Source of the DNA: CAYJDR01 sp964368965
Lineage (GTDB): Bacteria; Chrysiogenota; Deferribacteres; Deferribacterales; Mucispirillaceae
Length of the DNA: 13,071 bases
Direction of reading: 5' to 3'
Assembly (NCBI GenBank): GCA_964368965.1
Contig: CAYJDR010000051.1
Location: 1-13,071, forward strand
In this document: positions 1-6,605 of the stretch, in pieces
Layout of the letters: each line of letters starts with the position of its first letter
Numbering within the stretch: the first letter of the stretch is position 1
Translations under genes and position numbers: made by a program
Notes under the pieces: model-generated
Told to the model about the DNA's origin: nothing
Seen by the model: only the letters and a program-made list of their open reading frames with translations
Databases searched by the model: none

Positions 1-60
1 CTAGGCGAAAATTTTTGACAAAAAGATTTAAAATTGATTTTATTTTCTTTTATTCTATAC

Positions 61-119
61 GATTAAATTGCATTAATCATGCTGCTGTTAATTTGCTTAA
101 ATACCAACAAATTAATGCA
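61..119. repeat. Nested inverted repeats at the 3' end of rdhA
   Basis: TGCATTAAT at 69-77 is the exact reverse complement of 111-119, and TTAATTTG at 88-95 is the exact reverse complement of 108-115. GATTAA (61-66) and TTAATC (73-78) form a third, smaller pair. The right arms overlap the rdhA stop codon (112-114). On the rdhA transcript these could fold as alternative 3' hairpins. They are AT-only or nearly so and no clear U-tract follows, so they do not make a convincing intrinsic terminator. In DNA this AT-rich some of the symmetry may be chance. Confidence 0.35.
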
Positions 120-1755
120 TTCCTTCCCATTCCCAAGTAACATCGATATCATCAAACCACTCTTCAGTCATCTGCCACTTTGGAGGGTTGTGATAAACCG
201 CATTTTCACCGCCAGCATATTCGCCACGGAACTCTTCTGCCGTTGGGTATTTGAAGAAGTTTAATTGCATTGTAAGCAACGCTTCACCAACTAAGCCAGT
301 AACATCCCTTGCATCAAGCTCACGAGAGATAGCGTGTATCCATGTGTTTTTACGAGTGAACGGGCAAACTGCAACGCAAGTACCGCATGCGCTACCCATA
401 GTGCTTAACCAGCCAGTGTGACACTTTTCAGAGTCTAAGTACCAGCGGTAAGTACCACGTACATCGCCTTTAGGAACTTCGCCAGTTTCAATAGCGCCAG
501 ATGGGCAAGTATCAGCACAGATTTTACATTTCATACAGAATTTAGCCATACCGATATTGATTGGTTTGTCATATTCAAACTCGATATCAGTGATAACAGC
601 AGCCGAACGGAAGTTGTAGCCCACCTCAGGAATCATTGCGTTACCAGCCCTTGCATATTCACCCAAGCCTGAAGCTAAGATGAATGGCGTGAAAGGTATT
701 TCATAATATCCACCAGGAGTTTGCGGTCTTGATGGGTAGCCAAGTTCTTGAATATAGCGCTCAAGTAGTGTTGCAACCATACGCACACGGAAGTAAGCAT
801 CTTGTGCTGTTAAGAACGATGCAGAAGATTGTGTTTTATCCCACTCTGACGGGATTGCGAATATGATAACGCTTTTCCAGTGTGCAGGTATTTTATCGCC
901 ATAGCCATAGCCTCTATCAGGGAAGCCGTGCATGAAATCTTTAGCCATAACCAATGGGTTGAAAGGTGTAACACCAACGAATGACGCACCAAAACGGTGA
1001 GCCAATGTTTTTATAAACTCACTTGCGTGTGCAGGTGATTTGAACTCAAATTTCTTTCTCTTTTTGCTAATGTGGCGGAAATCCCATTTTTCAGGTGGTT
1101 GTGGTTCGCCTTTCAATCTCATAGCAGTTGTAGGGTTCTCAGGTAAAACTGCACCTTGGAATGTGTTTGATGTGCTACGGTATGCTACATTATACATGTG
1201 GTGGAGAGCATTTTCATAGTAGCCGCCATCGTTTAAATATTTATTACGCTTAGCAATTAATGCACGTTGTGACATGTAATGCTCAAATTTGTCAGGATTA
1301 GCTCTGTAGAACTCTCCAAGATGGCCAGGCATAGCATCTACGCCGTCTTTTGGGTGCCATTTTTTTTGTGCGATAAGTTCATTTGTTGCAAAGAAACGCT
1401 CTAGATAGTAATGATACCACTCTGGTCTGCTAGTTTCGCTAGTAGGTGTCATCATTGCCGCAACTTCAGCACGGAAAGGTTCGCGGTTGAAGAATTGGTC
1501 TTCGCCCATGCGTTGACGTCCCCAACCTGTGTATGCATCGCCGTGCCTAGCAAGCTTAAAGCCTGTAACAGCAGAAGCTGGCACAGATAAAGCAGCAGCC
1601 GCAGCGCCACCATATTTCAACATGTCACGGCGTGAAATTCCCGCGATAGTTTTTTCTTCATGCTCGCAAGCAGCTTGTGCCGCAGTTGTGCGGTTTTTAG
1701 GATCGTTTACAATATCAAGAGCATCTTGCTCTTTTGTAATCTCTTTGTCAGACAT
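112..1755 (-). CDS. rdhA: Reductive dehalogenase catalytic subunit (RdhA family), Tat-exported
   Basis: A 547-residue corrinoid iron-sulfur enzyme predicted to remove halogen from an organohalide as terminal electron acceptor on the periplasmic face of the membrane. A twin-arginine signal SRRDMLK (R42-R43) precedes an Ala-rich hydrophobic stretch (residues 49-65). The C-terminal half carries a first 4Fe-4S motif, C407-x2-C410-x2-C413-x3-C417-P, and a second, C445-x11-C457-x2-C460-x3-C464-P, in the spacing typical of RdhA. The region 360-405 (LGEYARAG, PEVGYNFR, VITDIEF, DKPIN) matches the cobalamin-domain conservation shared by RdhA and QueG. The start is supported by GGAGGAG six bases upstream. 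Oddities: about 41 residues lie before the Tat arginines, and no rdhB membrane-anchor gene begins in the 111 bp downstream. The halogenated substrate cannot be predicted. QueG is excluded by the Tat signal and the length. Confidence 0.93.
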   Translation of the reverse strand: MSDKEITKEQDALDIVNDPKNRTTAAQAACEHEEKTIAGISRRDMLKYGGAAAAALSVPASAVTGFKLARHGDAYTGWGRQRMGEDQFFNREPFRAEVAAMMTPTSETSRPEWYHYYLERFFATNELIAQKKWHPKDGVDAMPGHLGEFYRANPDKFEHYMSQRALIAKRNKYLNDGGYYENALHHMYNVAYRSTSNTFQGAVLPENPTTAMRLKGEPQPPEKWDFRHISKKRKKFEFKSPAHASEFIKTLAHRFGASFVGVTPFNPLVMAKDFMHGFPDRGYGYGDKIPAHWKSVIIFAIPSEWDKTQSSASFLTAQDAYFRVRMVATLLERYIQELGYPSRPQTPGGYYEIPFTPFILASGLGEYARAGNAMIPEVGYNFRSAAVITDIEFEYDKPINIGMAKFCMKCKICADTCPSGAIETGEVPKGDVRGTYRWYLDSEKCHTGWLSTMGSACGTCVAVCPFTRKNTWIHAISRELDARDVTGLVGEALLTMQLNFFKYPTAEEFRGEYAGGENAVYHNPPKWQMTEEWFDDIDVTWEWEGMH

Positions 1756-1761
1756 TTGTTT

Positions 1762-1768
1762 CTCCTCC
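1762..1768 (-). promoter_or_regulatory. Ribosome binding site of rdhA
   Basis: On the minus strand GGAGGAG sits six bases before the ATG at 1755-1753. This strong Shine-Dalgarno fixes the start and therefore confirms the unusually long region before the Tat motif. Confidence 0.8.
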
Positions 1769-1793
1769 GTTTATTAATCAATGCTAATAATTA

Positions 1794-1809
1794 AGCAATA
1801 GTTATGCCA
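1794..1809 (-). promoter_or_regulatory. Sigma54 (-24/-12) promoter of rdhA
   Basis: Minus-strand sequence TGGCATAACTATTGCT matches the sigma54 consensus TGGCAYR-N4-TTGCW at every defined position, with the required 10 bp between the GG and GC doublets. Transcription would start near 1783, giving a leader of about 28 nt that contains the GGAGGAG ribosome site. The adjacent divergent gene encodes a sigma54 activator, which strengthens the call considerably. Confidence 0.88.
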
Positions 1810-1815
1810 ACGTTA

Positions 1816-1828
1816 TAAATTATTGATA
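1816..1828 (-). promoter_or_regulatory. Candidate IHF-binding site between the sigma54 promoter and upstream repeats
   Basis: The minus strand reads TATCAATAATTTA, a full match to the IHF consensus WATCAANNNNTTR. It lies just upstream of the -24 element and between the promoter and the repeat cluster at 1861-1916, where a DNA bend is needed to bring a distal activator to sigma54 polymerase. The consensus is AT-rich, so a chance match is possible. The position is what makes it credible. Confidence 0.5.
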
Positions 1829-1852
1829 AATAAGAATTTGAAAAAATAGCTA

Positions 1853-1881
1853 TTGCTTTGTTTGTTCATTAAGTGTACATT
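1853..1881 (+). promoter_or_regulatory. Possible sigma70 promoter of the sigma54 activator gene
   Basis: TTGCTT (1853-1858) and TACATT (1876-1881) are 17 bp apart and would start transcription about 40 bp before the activator ATG at 1930. Both hexamers are imperfect. The -10 overlaps the repeats at 1861-1916, which would allow the activator to repress its own gene while activating rdhA. Confidence 0.3.
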
Positions 1882-1916
1882 ACAAGTGGACGAATGTTTG
1901 CAAAATGGACAAAATG
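1861..1916. promoter_or_regulatory. Repeat cluster, candidate upstream activator sequences for rdhA
   Basis: Several short repeats crowd together. AAGTGTAC (1871-1878) and AAGTGGAC (1884-1891) differ by one base. TGGACGAATG (1887-1896) is followed by a TGGACAAAATG variant (1906-1916). TTTGTTCATT (1861-1870) is an inverted copy, 9 of 10 bases, of AATGGACAAA (1904-1913). The cluster lies roughly 80-130 bp upstream of the predicted rdhA transcription start, the usual distance for binding sites of sigma54 activators, and directly in front of the activator's own gene. Which repeat is the operator unit cannot be decided from one copy of the region. Confidence 0.5.
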
Positions 1917-1929
1917 AGGTAATGGTTTT

Positions 1930-3867
1930 ATGTTTAATACTGCAAAAGAGGAAATTAAAAATTATATAACCAATAACCCTAGAGATGAATGGCATAAGGT
2001 TATAAAATGTAAAGATGATTTTATGTCAACAGGTGTTATTTCTGGCGATGTGCCTGAGTTTATCCAACATGCATGGGTAGGGTCGAAAGAAAATGGCATG
2101 GCACCTGATGATGCCATAACACCTGGCACTATCCAATATACAGAGCTTGAAAAGCAGCTATTTGACGCATCACAAGATATTTTTAACAACAATCAATTTC
2201 TAATCAATCATCAATGTTATTATATTTATAATGCTGATGGTGTTGTAGTTTATGAGCATGGCAACAAAGCTGACCTAGACTATATGCACAACTTGGGCAT
2301 AAAAGTTGGCACAGATATGTCTATGAGCAAGGTTGGGCTTACTGCACATGGAGTTGCTTTAAAGTTTGGTAAAACAGCCCACATAGTTGGCCCTTATAAC
2401 TATAAAAATATATTTAACGAGTGTTTATTATCTGCTGTGCCGATATTTTTTCAAGGTAGGGTTGTTGGCGTAGTTGAGCAAATTTTACTGGATGTGCCTA
2501 GTGAAAAGCTACGCTCTACAACTAACAGGTTGAATTTCCTAGCTTCGATTGCGATTTCTATAAAATCATTTATCCAAGCGAGGCAAGAGCATTACTCGTC
2601 TGAGCTTATCCGCTCCACCATCAACATCAATATGGATAGCACAAGCAGTTCATCTGGCGTTGTTACTATCAATAAAGATTGCAACATTGAATATATCTGC
2701 AACCATGCAAAGTCGATATTGAACTATGACGAAAGTAAAGAGTTATCGAAATTTGTGCCAGATATCAAGAAGATTGTTTCAGTTCGCTCGAAGTCAAAGC
2801 AGGCAAGCAAACAAGCACTAACATTGCAAAACGGCGAAAGCGTTAATGCGCTCATTTATACGTTGCGTAATTGGTTACATGGTGAAGTTATCGGCTATTC
2901 GCTGTTCATATCTGAGCCTAACGAAAACAAGTTTACACGTTACTCGCTGGGCAATATGATAGGCGAGCATAAGTCTATCAAGGCGCTGAAGGAACAAGTC
3001 AACAATATTGCGCAAACGAGATACAACGTGCTAATACTTGGCGGTAGTGGCACCGGCAAAGAGATGATTGCACAAGCAGTGCATGAAGCCTCAGGCGTGA
3101 AAGGTCCGTTTGTTGCTATCAACTGTGCGTCTATCCCTGCTAATTTAATCGAGAGCGAACTGTTTGGATATGTCGAAGGTGCGTTCACAGGCGCTGTGAA
3201 ATCTGGTAGCATGGGTAAAGTTGAGTATGCGAACAATGGCACACTTTTCCTTGATGAAATAGGCGATATGCCACTTGCGCTACAGCCCGTATTGCTACGT
3301 ATGCTTGAAGAAAGGCAAATTATGCGCATCGGTGCGAAAGAGCCAACACCAGTCAATGTGCGTGTTATTGCTGCAACAAACGTAAAGCTATATGATAAGG
3401 TGCAAGCAAGAGAGTTCCGTGAGGACTTATATTTTAGGTTGTCAGTTATAAACCTTGTAATTCCGCCACTGCGTGAACGTGGCAACGATGTCGTTCTGCT
3501 CGCACAACACTTTATTGATAAAGAACCATCGCAAAGATATAATAAGATAAAACTATCTGATGAGGCAAAAGAAACCCTGCTTGGCTATAACTGGCCAGGA
3601 AATATCAGGCAACTAGAAAATGCAATGATATCAGCAATTTATTCATTAAATGGCGAAACAGTGATAATGAAACACCACCTACCACCATTAATCGCACACG
3701 CAAGCAAGATTGTTGATGATAAACCATCGCTGCAACTATCAGAGGAAAACACAATACTCGAAGCGTTGAAGCTAAACGAATGGCACTTGACAAACACAGC
3801 GAAAATGTTAAACATCTCGCGAACAACACTATATAAAAAGTTAAGAGAATACGGTATAAAAACATAG
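1930..3867 (+). CDS. Sigma54-dependent transcriptional activator, AcoR/DhaR type
   Basis: A 645-residue enhancer-binding protein. The N-terminal half (about 70-215) resembles the GAF-type sensor of AcoR-like regulators (GTDMSMSKVGLTAHG and LLSAVPIFFQGRVVG) and is followed by a PAS-like segment (about 235-330). The AAA+ domain has Walker A GGSGTGKE (371-378), the sigma54-contacting loop GAFTGA (417-422) and Walker B GTLFLDE (437-443). A Fis-type helix-turn-helix ends the protein (about 607-643, LTNTAKMLNISRTTLYKKL). No phosphoreceiver domain is present, so it should respond directly to a ligand. GAGGT lies nine bases before the ATG. It is divergent from rdhA, whose promoter is of the sigma54 class, so rdhA is its likely target, with an organohalide or a derivative as possible effector (inference). 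Confidence 0.93.
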   Translation: MFNTAKEEIKNYITNNPRDEWHKVIKCKDDFMSTGVISGDVPEFIQHAWVGSKENGMAPDDAITPGTIQYTELEKQLFDASQDIFNNNQFLINHQCYYIYNADGVVVYEHGNKADLDYMHNLGIKVGTDMSMSKVGLTAHGVALKFGKTAHIVGPYNYKNIFNECLLSAVPIFFQGRVVGVVEQILLDVPSEKLRSTTNRLNFLASIAISIKSFIQARQEHYSSELIRSTININMDSTSSSSGVVTINKDCNIEYICNHAKSILNYDESKELSKFVPDIKKIVSVRSKSKQASKQALTLQNGESVNALIYTLRNWLHGEVIGYSLFISEPNENKFTRYSLGNMIGEHKSIKALKEQVNNIAQTRYNVLILGGSGTGKEMIAQAVHEASGVKGPFVAINCASIPANLIESELFGYVEGAFTGAVKSGSMGKVEYANNGTLFLDEIGDMPLALQPVLLRMLEERQIMRIGAKEPTPVNVRVIAATNVKLYDKVQAREFREDLYFRLSVINLVIPPLRERGNDVVLLAQHFIDKEPSQRYNKIKLSDEAKETLLGYNWPGNIRQLENAMISAIYSLNGETVIMKHHLPPLIAHASKIVDDKPSLQLSEENTILEALKLNEWHLTNTAKMLNISRTTLYKKLREYGIKT

Positions 3868-3896
3868 TTGCATTTTCTAGTAAAAGCTAATATAAT
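3868..3896 (+). promoter_or_regulatory. Putative promoter of the hipBA-like operon
   Basis: A consensus -10 TATAAT (3891-3896) is preceded at exactly 17 bp by TTGCAT (3868-3873), a weak -35 that abuts the stop codon of the preceding activator gene. Transcription would start near 3903, about 33 nt before the antitoxin ATG. Confidence 0.45.
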
Positions 3897-3907
3897 AACT
3901 ATAAGGC

Positions 3908-3939
3908 GTTAAAAATATGGTTAAGGGTTAAAATAATGG
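3908..3939 (+). repeat. Tandem near-repeat covering the antitoxin translation start
   Basis: GTTAAAAATATGG (3908-3920) and GTTAAAATAATGG (3927-3939) are near-identical and 19 bp apart, each preceded by a purine-rich AAGG element. The first copy contains its own ATG (3917) that opens a four-codon frame (M-V-K-G-stop, stop at 3929-3931) ending five bases before the true ATG at 3936. It may be a duplicated translation start, a tiny leader frame, or a two-site operator for the antitoxin. It may also be a simple duplication with no role. Confidence 0.4.
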
Positions 3940-4244
3940 CTATTAGTTTTAAAAGTGTGTCAGAGGTTATGTCAGAGATTGCAGAGCGAGCAAAGCAAGA
4001 GCGCCTAGCGATGAACTTAACACAAGCAGGCCTTGCGAAGCGTTCAGGTGTTAGCCTTGGTTCGATAAAGCGTTTTGAAAGCACAGGGCAGATATCGTTG
4101 CAATCGCTTTTAGAGTTGGCCTCCACGCTTAAGTGCCTTGATAGTTTTGATAAAGCTTTTCAAACAGATGTTGATGTTCACTACAGCTTATTCACAAACA
4201 GGCCTGTTAAAACAAATTATCGTAAACGAGGGCAACTGAAATGA
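3936..4244 (+). CDS. HipB-like antitoxin, XRE-family helix-turn-helix regulator
   Basis: A 102-residue protein with a Cro/CI-type helix-turn-helix at about 25-50 (LTQAGLAKRSGVSLGSIKRFE), followed by a short helical region and a basic tail. It overlaps the HipA-like gene by 4 bp (ATGA at 4241-4244), the usual coupling of hipB and hipA. In this family the antitoxin binds the kinase toxin and represses the shared promoter, so autoregulation is expected. An AAGGG motif 8-9 bases before the ATG supports the start. No close match to E. coli HipB is implied beyond domain type and context. Confidence 0.82.
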   Translation: MAISFKSVSEVMSEIAERAKQERLAMNLTQAGLAKRSGVSLGSIKRFESTGQISLQSLLELASTLKCLDSFDKAFQTDVDVHYSLFTNRPVKTNYRKRGQLK

Positions 4245-5416
4245 GGTTAAACGTCTACTTAAACGCACATGGTAAGCGTGAGTTTGTCGGCTTGTTGCAA
4301 GAGGATGATGACAGGCGCATCTTGTTTGAATATGCTCGTGAATTTTTAGAGAAGGGCATAGAGCTTTCGCCGTTCAAACTGCCGTTGCGTGTGGGTGTGT
4401 TCGAAGATAGTGAGCGCACATTCGAAGGTTTATATGGCTTGTTTAGCGATAGTTTGCCAGACGGCTGGGGTTGTTTATTGCTTGATAGAAAGCTGAGAAA
4501 AACAGGGCTAGCCTTACAGCAAATCACACCATTAAAGCGCTTATCAATCGCAGGCGTTAGCAACATGGGTGCGCTAGAGTATGAACCATGCATTGAAGAT
4601 GACGCAAACACTGAGCACATCAACCTAGACCATTTAGCAACCGAAGCAAACTCTATCCTAGCTGGTGAAAGCTCTGATATGTTGGAGCAGTTTTTGACAT
4701 TGAACGGCTCGTCAGGTGGTGCAAGGCCGAAGATTACCGTGTTAGTATCTGATGATAAAAAGAAAATAGTGCAAGGTGATATTGGCGATAGCGACCTAGA
4801 GCCATGGATAATAAAATTTCAATCGTCGCTAGATGTTGATAACATTGGCGTGCAAGAGTACGTTATCTCGTTGCTAGCGAAACAAAGTGGTATAAACATG
4901 CCTGAAACATACTTGTTCCCGTCGAGTAGTTGTGCTGGCCATTTTGGTATAAAGCGTTTCGACAGGGTAGGTAGTGCTAAAGTGCATATGCACACAGCTT
5001 GTGGATTGTTGCACGCTAGCCATAGATATCCAAGCCTTGACTATGAAACATTGCACAAACTTACCGAACGCTTAACTGGCGATGTTAGAGATGTGGAGCA
5101 AATGTTTCGCTTGATGGTATTCAATGTGAAGGTTGGCAATAAGGACGACCATAGCAAGAACTTTTCATATGTTATGAATAGTTTAGGCGAGTGGCACTTG
5201 TCGCCAGCATATGATATAACGATATCAGACGGCATAAGCGGCGAGCAAACAAGCCTAGTGAACGGAAGAGGGCGCAACATTTTAGATAGCGACATTATGG
5301 AAGTAGGTAGGAAGTTTAGGTTGCCACAAGCTAAGATGAAAGAGATAATAGAGCAAGTATCTGATAATGTTGCAAAATATCCAACAATGATGCGTGAATA
5401 TGGTGTACGTGTTTAG
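4241..5416 (+). CDS. HipA-like serine/threonine kinase toxin
   Basis: A 391-residue HipA-family kinase. The N-terminal subdomain has the family pattern (residues 1-95, with GLLQEDDD, EFLEKGIELSPF and LFSDSLPDGWG). A glycine-rich phosphate-binding segment SSGGARPK lies at 157-164, the catalytic loop NKDDHSKN at 300-307, and the metal-binding SPAYDIT at 321-327. All key kinase elements appear intact, so activity is expected. Characterised HipA toxins phosphorylate glutamyl-tRNA synthetase and stall translation, while other family members modify other synthetases; the target here is unknown. Translation is coupled to the antitoxin through the 4-bp overlap, and GAGGG precedes the ATG. An AbiH-family gene follows 82 bp downstream, which suggests a combined stress or phage defence locus. 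Confidence 0.88.
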   Translation: MRLNVYLNAHGKREFVGLLQEDDDRRILFEYAREFLEKGIELSPFKLPLRVGVFEDSERTFEGLYGLFSDSLPDGWGCLLLDRKLRKTGLALQQITPLKRLSIAGVSNMGALEYEPCIEDDANTEHINLDHLATEANSILAGESSDMLEQFLTLNGSSGGARPKITVLVSDDKKKIVQGDIGDSDLEPWIIKFQSSLDVDNIGVQEYVISLLAKQSGINMPETYLFPSSSCAGHFGIKRFDRVGSAKVHMHTACGLLHASHRYPSLDYETLHKLTERLTGDVRDVEQMFRLMVFNVKVGNKDDHSKNFSYVMNSLGEWHLSPAYDITISDGISGEQTSLVNGRGRNILDSDIMEVGRKFRLPQAKMKEIIEQVSDNVAKYPTMMREYGVRV

Positions 5417-5434
5417 TTTTTTCTAACTTAGTTC

Positions 5435-5456
5435 TTGATAAAATTATCAATATAAT
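5435..5456 (+). promoter_or_regulatory. Promoter with operator-like palindrome upstream of abiH
   Basis: TTGATAA-AA-TTATCAA (5435-5450) is a perfect inverted repeat of 7-bp arms with a 2-bp spacer. It is followed immediately by a consensus -10 TATAAT (5451-5456). The palindrome fills the -35/-10 spacer, a typical repressor position. It resembles an FNR box but has six rather than four bases between TTGAT and ATCAA, so an FNR assignment is not made. The -35 is not recognisable (TTAGTT at 5428-5433 at 17 bp). Confidence 0.5.
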
Positions 5457-5485
5457 CAATAATGTAGCATTAATATTTCAAGTGT

Positions 5486-5490
5486 GAGGT
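5486..5490 (+). promoter_or_regulatory. Ribosome binding site that fixes the abiH start
   Basis: GAGGT, eight bases before the ATG at 5499, is a good Shine-Dalgarno. An in-frame GTG at 5484 overlaps this motif and is therefore part of the ribosome site rather than the start codon. Confidence 0.7.
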
Positions 5491-5498
5491 ATCACAAC

Positions 5499-6554
5499 AT
5501 GAATGTAACATTTATGATGGGTAACGGATTTGATTTAGCATGTGGGCTACGTACTAGCTACATTGACGTATATAATGCATATGCATGTGCAGCGTCTGAC
5601 AATAGAAACATATCAAGCTTCAAAAATGGCATATTGAGGAAAGAGCGCAACCGTTTTGCGTTGTGGTCTACGTTTGAACTAGCTTTGCCAGAGTTTGCGC
5701 AAGAGGTTGGCAACTTCGATGTATTTATCGAATGTAAGCACGACTTCACAGAGTTCGTAAAAGAATATATGTTTAAAGAACAAGAGCGCCTATTTAAGAT
5801 ATCTGATGAACAGGAGTTGAAAAGAGTTTTTGAAACATGTTTCTTCAATATTTACGACTACTGTTTACACATTTCACATAAGGCACTCAAAGAAAAATTT
5901 GAACGCCAAGCAAACAACTACAACTTCATTACATTCAACTATACAAACACGCTTGAGCGTTGCCTACACTTAATGCCAGAAACAATCGAAAACAAAGCTG
6001 GCACTGCATGCACAATCACAAAGCCACTACACATACACTCTACATTGCATGAAGGCATAGTGCTAGGGCTTGATGATGAGGAACTATATAAAAACCTACC
6101 TTGCGACAGCTTGAAGAAGATACAAAACTCGCTTGATAAAGTAATTGTAAATTCTAAGTATTCCGACATAACTGAAGAGGCTGGCAAAGTGATTAGCGCT
6201 AGCGACATCATCGTTATATATGGTTGGTCTATGGGTGGCAGTGATAGGTATTGGGTGAAGCAGGTGCAAGCGTGGTTTGCGGGCGCAAAAGAGCGTGAAA
6301 TTATCTATGTGCCATATTACCCAGAGCCAGCCGACCTACAACACAAAAACATTTTGCCAGATAGGGAAGATGAAAGCAGGGAACATGTAAGAAGTGTGTT
6401 CGATATCCCAACAACTGAGGAGCATAGGATACATGTAGTCACAGACGATAGATTTATGAGCTTGAAGAAAGTGATACGCTCACAGCAACAGCCACTTGAT
6501 ATCGAGTCTGAAACGACGCTAGCATTCCAAGCAAAAGGGCATGACATATACTAA
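5499..6554 (+). CDS. AbiH-family abortive infection (phage defence) protein
   Basis: A 351-residue protein with the motif series of the AbiH family: GNGFDLACGL-x-TSY near the N-terminus (8-21), a WSTFE segment (56-60), FNYTNTLE (146-153), HIHSTLHEG (178-186) and IYGWSMGGSD (240-249). AbiH from lactococci blocks phage growth; its mechanism is not established. The order of a GxGFD loop, a TFNYT segment, an HxH segment and a hydrophobic strand ending GxSxxxSD recalls SIR2-like NAD-binding proteins, so an NAD-linked activity is possible but is only inference. The start at 5499 is chosen over an in-frame GTG at 5484 because the latter lies within the ribosome site. The gene follows a hipBA-like pair on the same strand and has its own promoter-like palindrome. 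Confidence 0.82.
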   Translation: MNVTFMMGNGFDLACGLRTSYIDVYNAYACAASDNRNISSFKNGILRKERNRFALWSTFELALPEFAQEVGNFDVFIECKHDFTEFVKEYMFKEQERLFKISDEQELKRVFETCFFNIYDYCLHISHKALKEKFERQANNYNFITFNYTNTLERCLHLMPETIENKAGTACTITKPLHIHSTLHEGIVLGLDDEELYKNLPCDSLKKIQNSLDKVIVNSKYSDITEEAGKVISASDIIVIYGWSMGGSDRYWVKQVQAWFAGAKEREIIYVPYYPEPADLQHKNILPDREDESREHVRSVFDIPTTEEHRIHVVTDDRFMSLKKVIRSQQQPLDIESETTLAFQAKGHDIY

Positions 6555-6605
6555 GCAGTTAATGTTGTGCTTGTAAATTAAATATTAGAGGCTATATTGT
6601 AACTT

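Noticed and set aside
1..111. Start of rdhB downstream of rdhA
   Set aside because: Minus-strand ATG codons here open only very short frames that stop at once, with no hydrophobic coding potential.
2940..3485. Minus-strand open frame of 181 codons opposite the sigma54 activator
   Set aside because: It is antisense to the well-conserved AAA+ domain, its translation shows no recognisable domain, and it is best explained as a shadow of that gene.
5435..5450. FNR box upstream of abiH
   Set aside because: The half-sites TTGAT and ATCAA are present but are separated by six bases, whereas the FNR consensus needs four.
5484..5498. In-frame GTG at 5484 as the abiH start
   Set aside because: The GTGAGGT it belongs to is the ribosome site for the ATG at 5499, and the family N-terminus begins just after that ATG.
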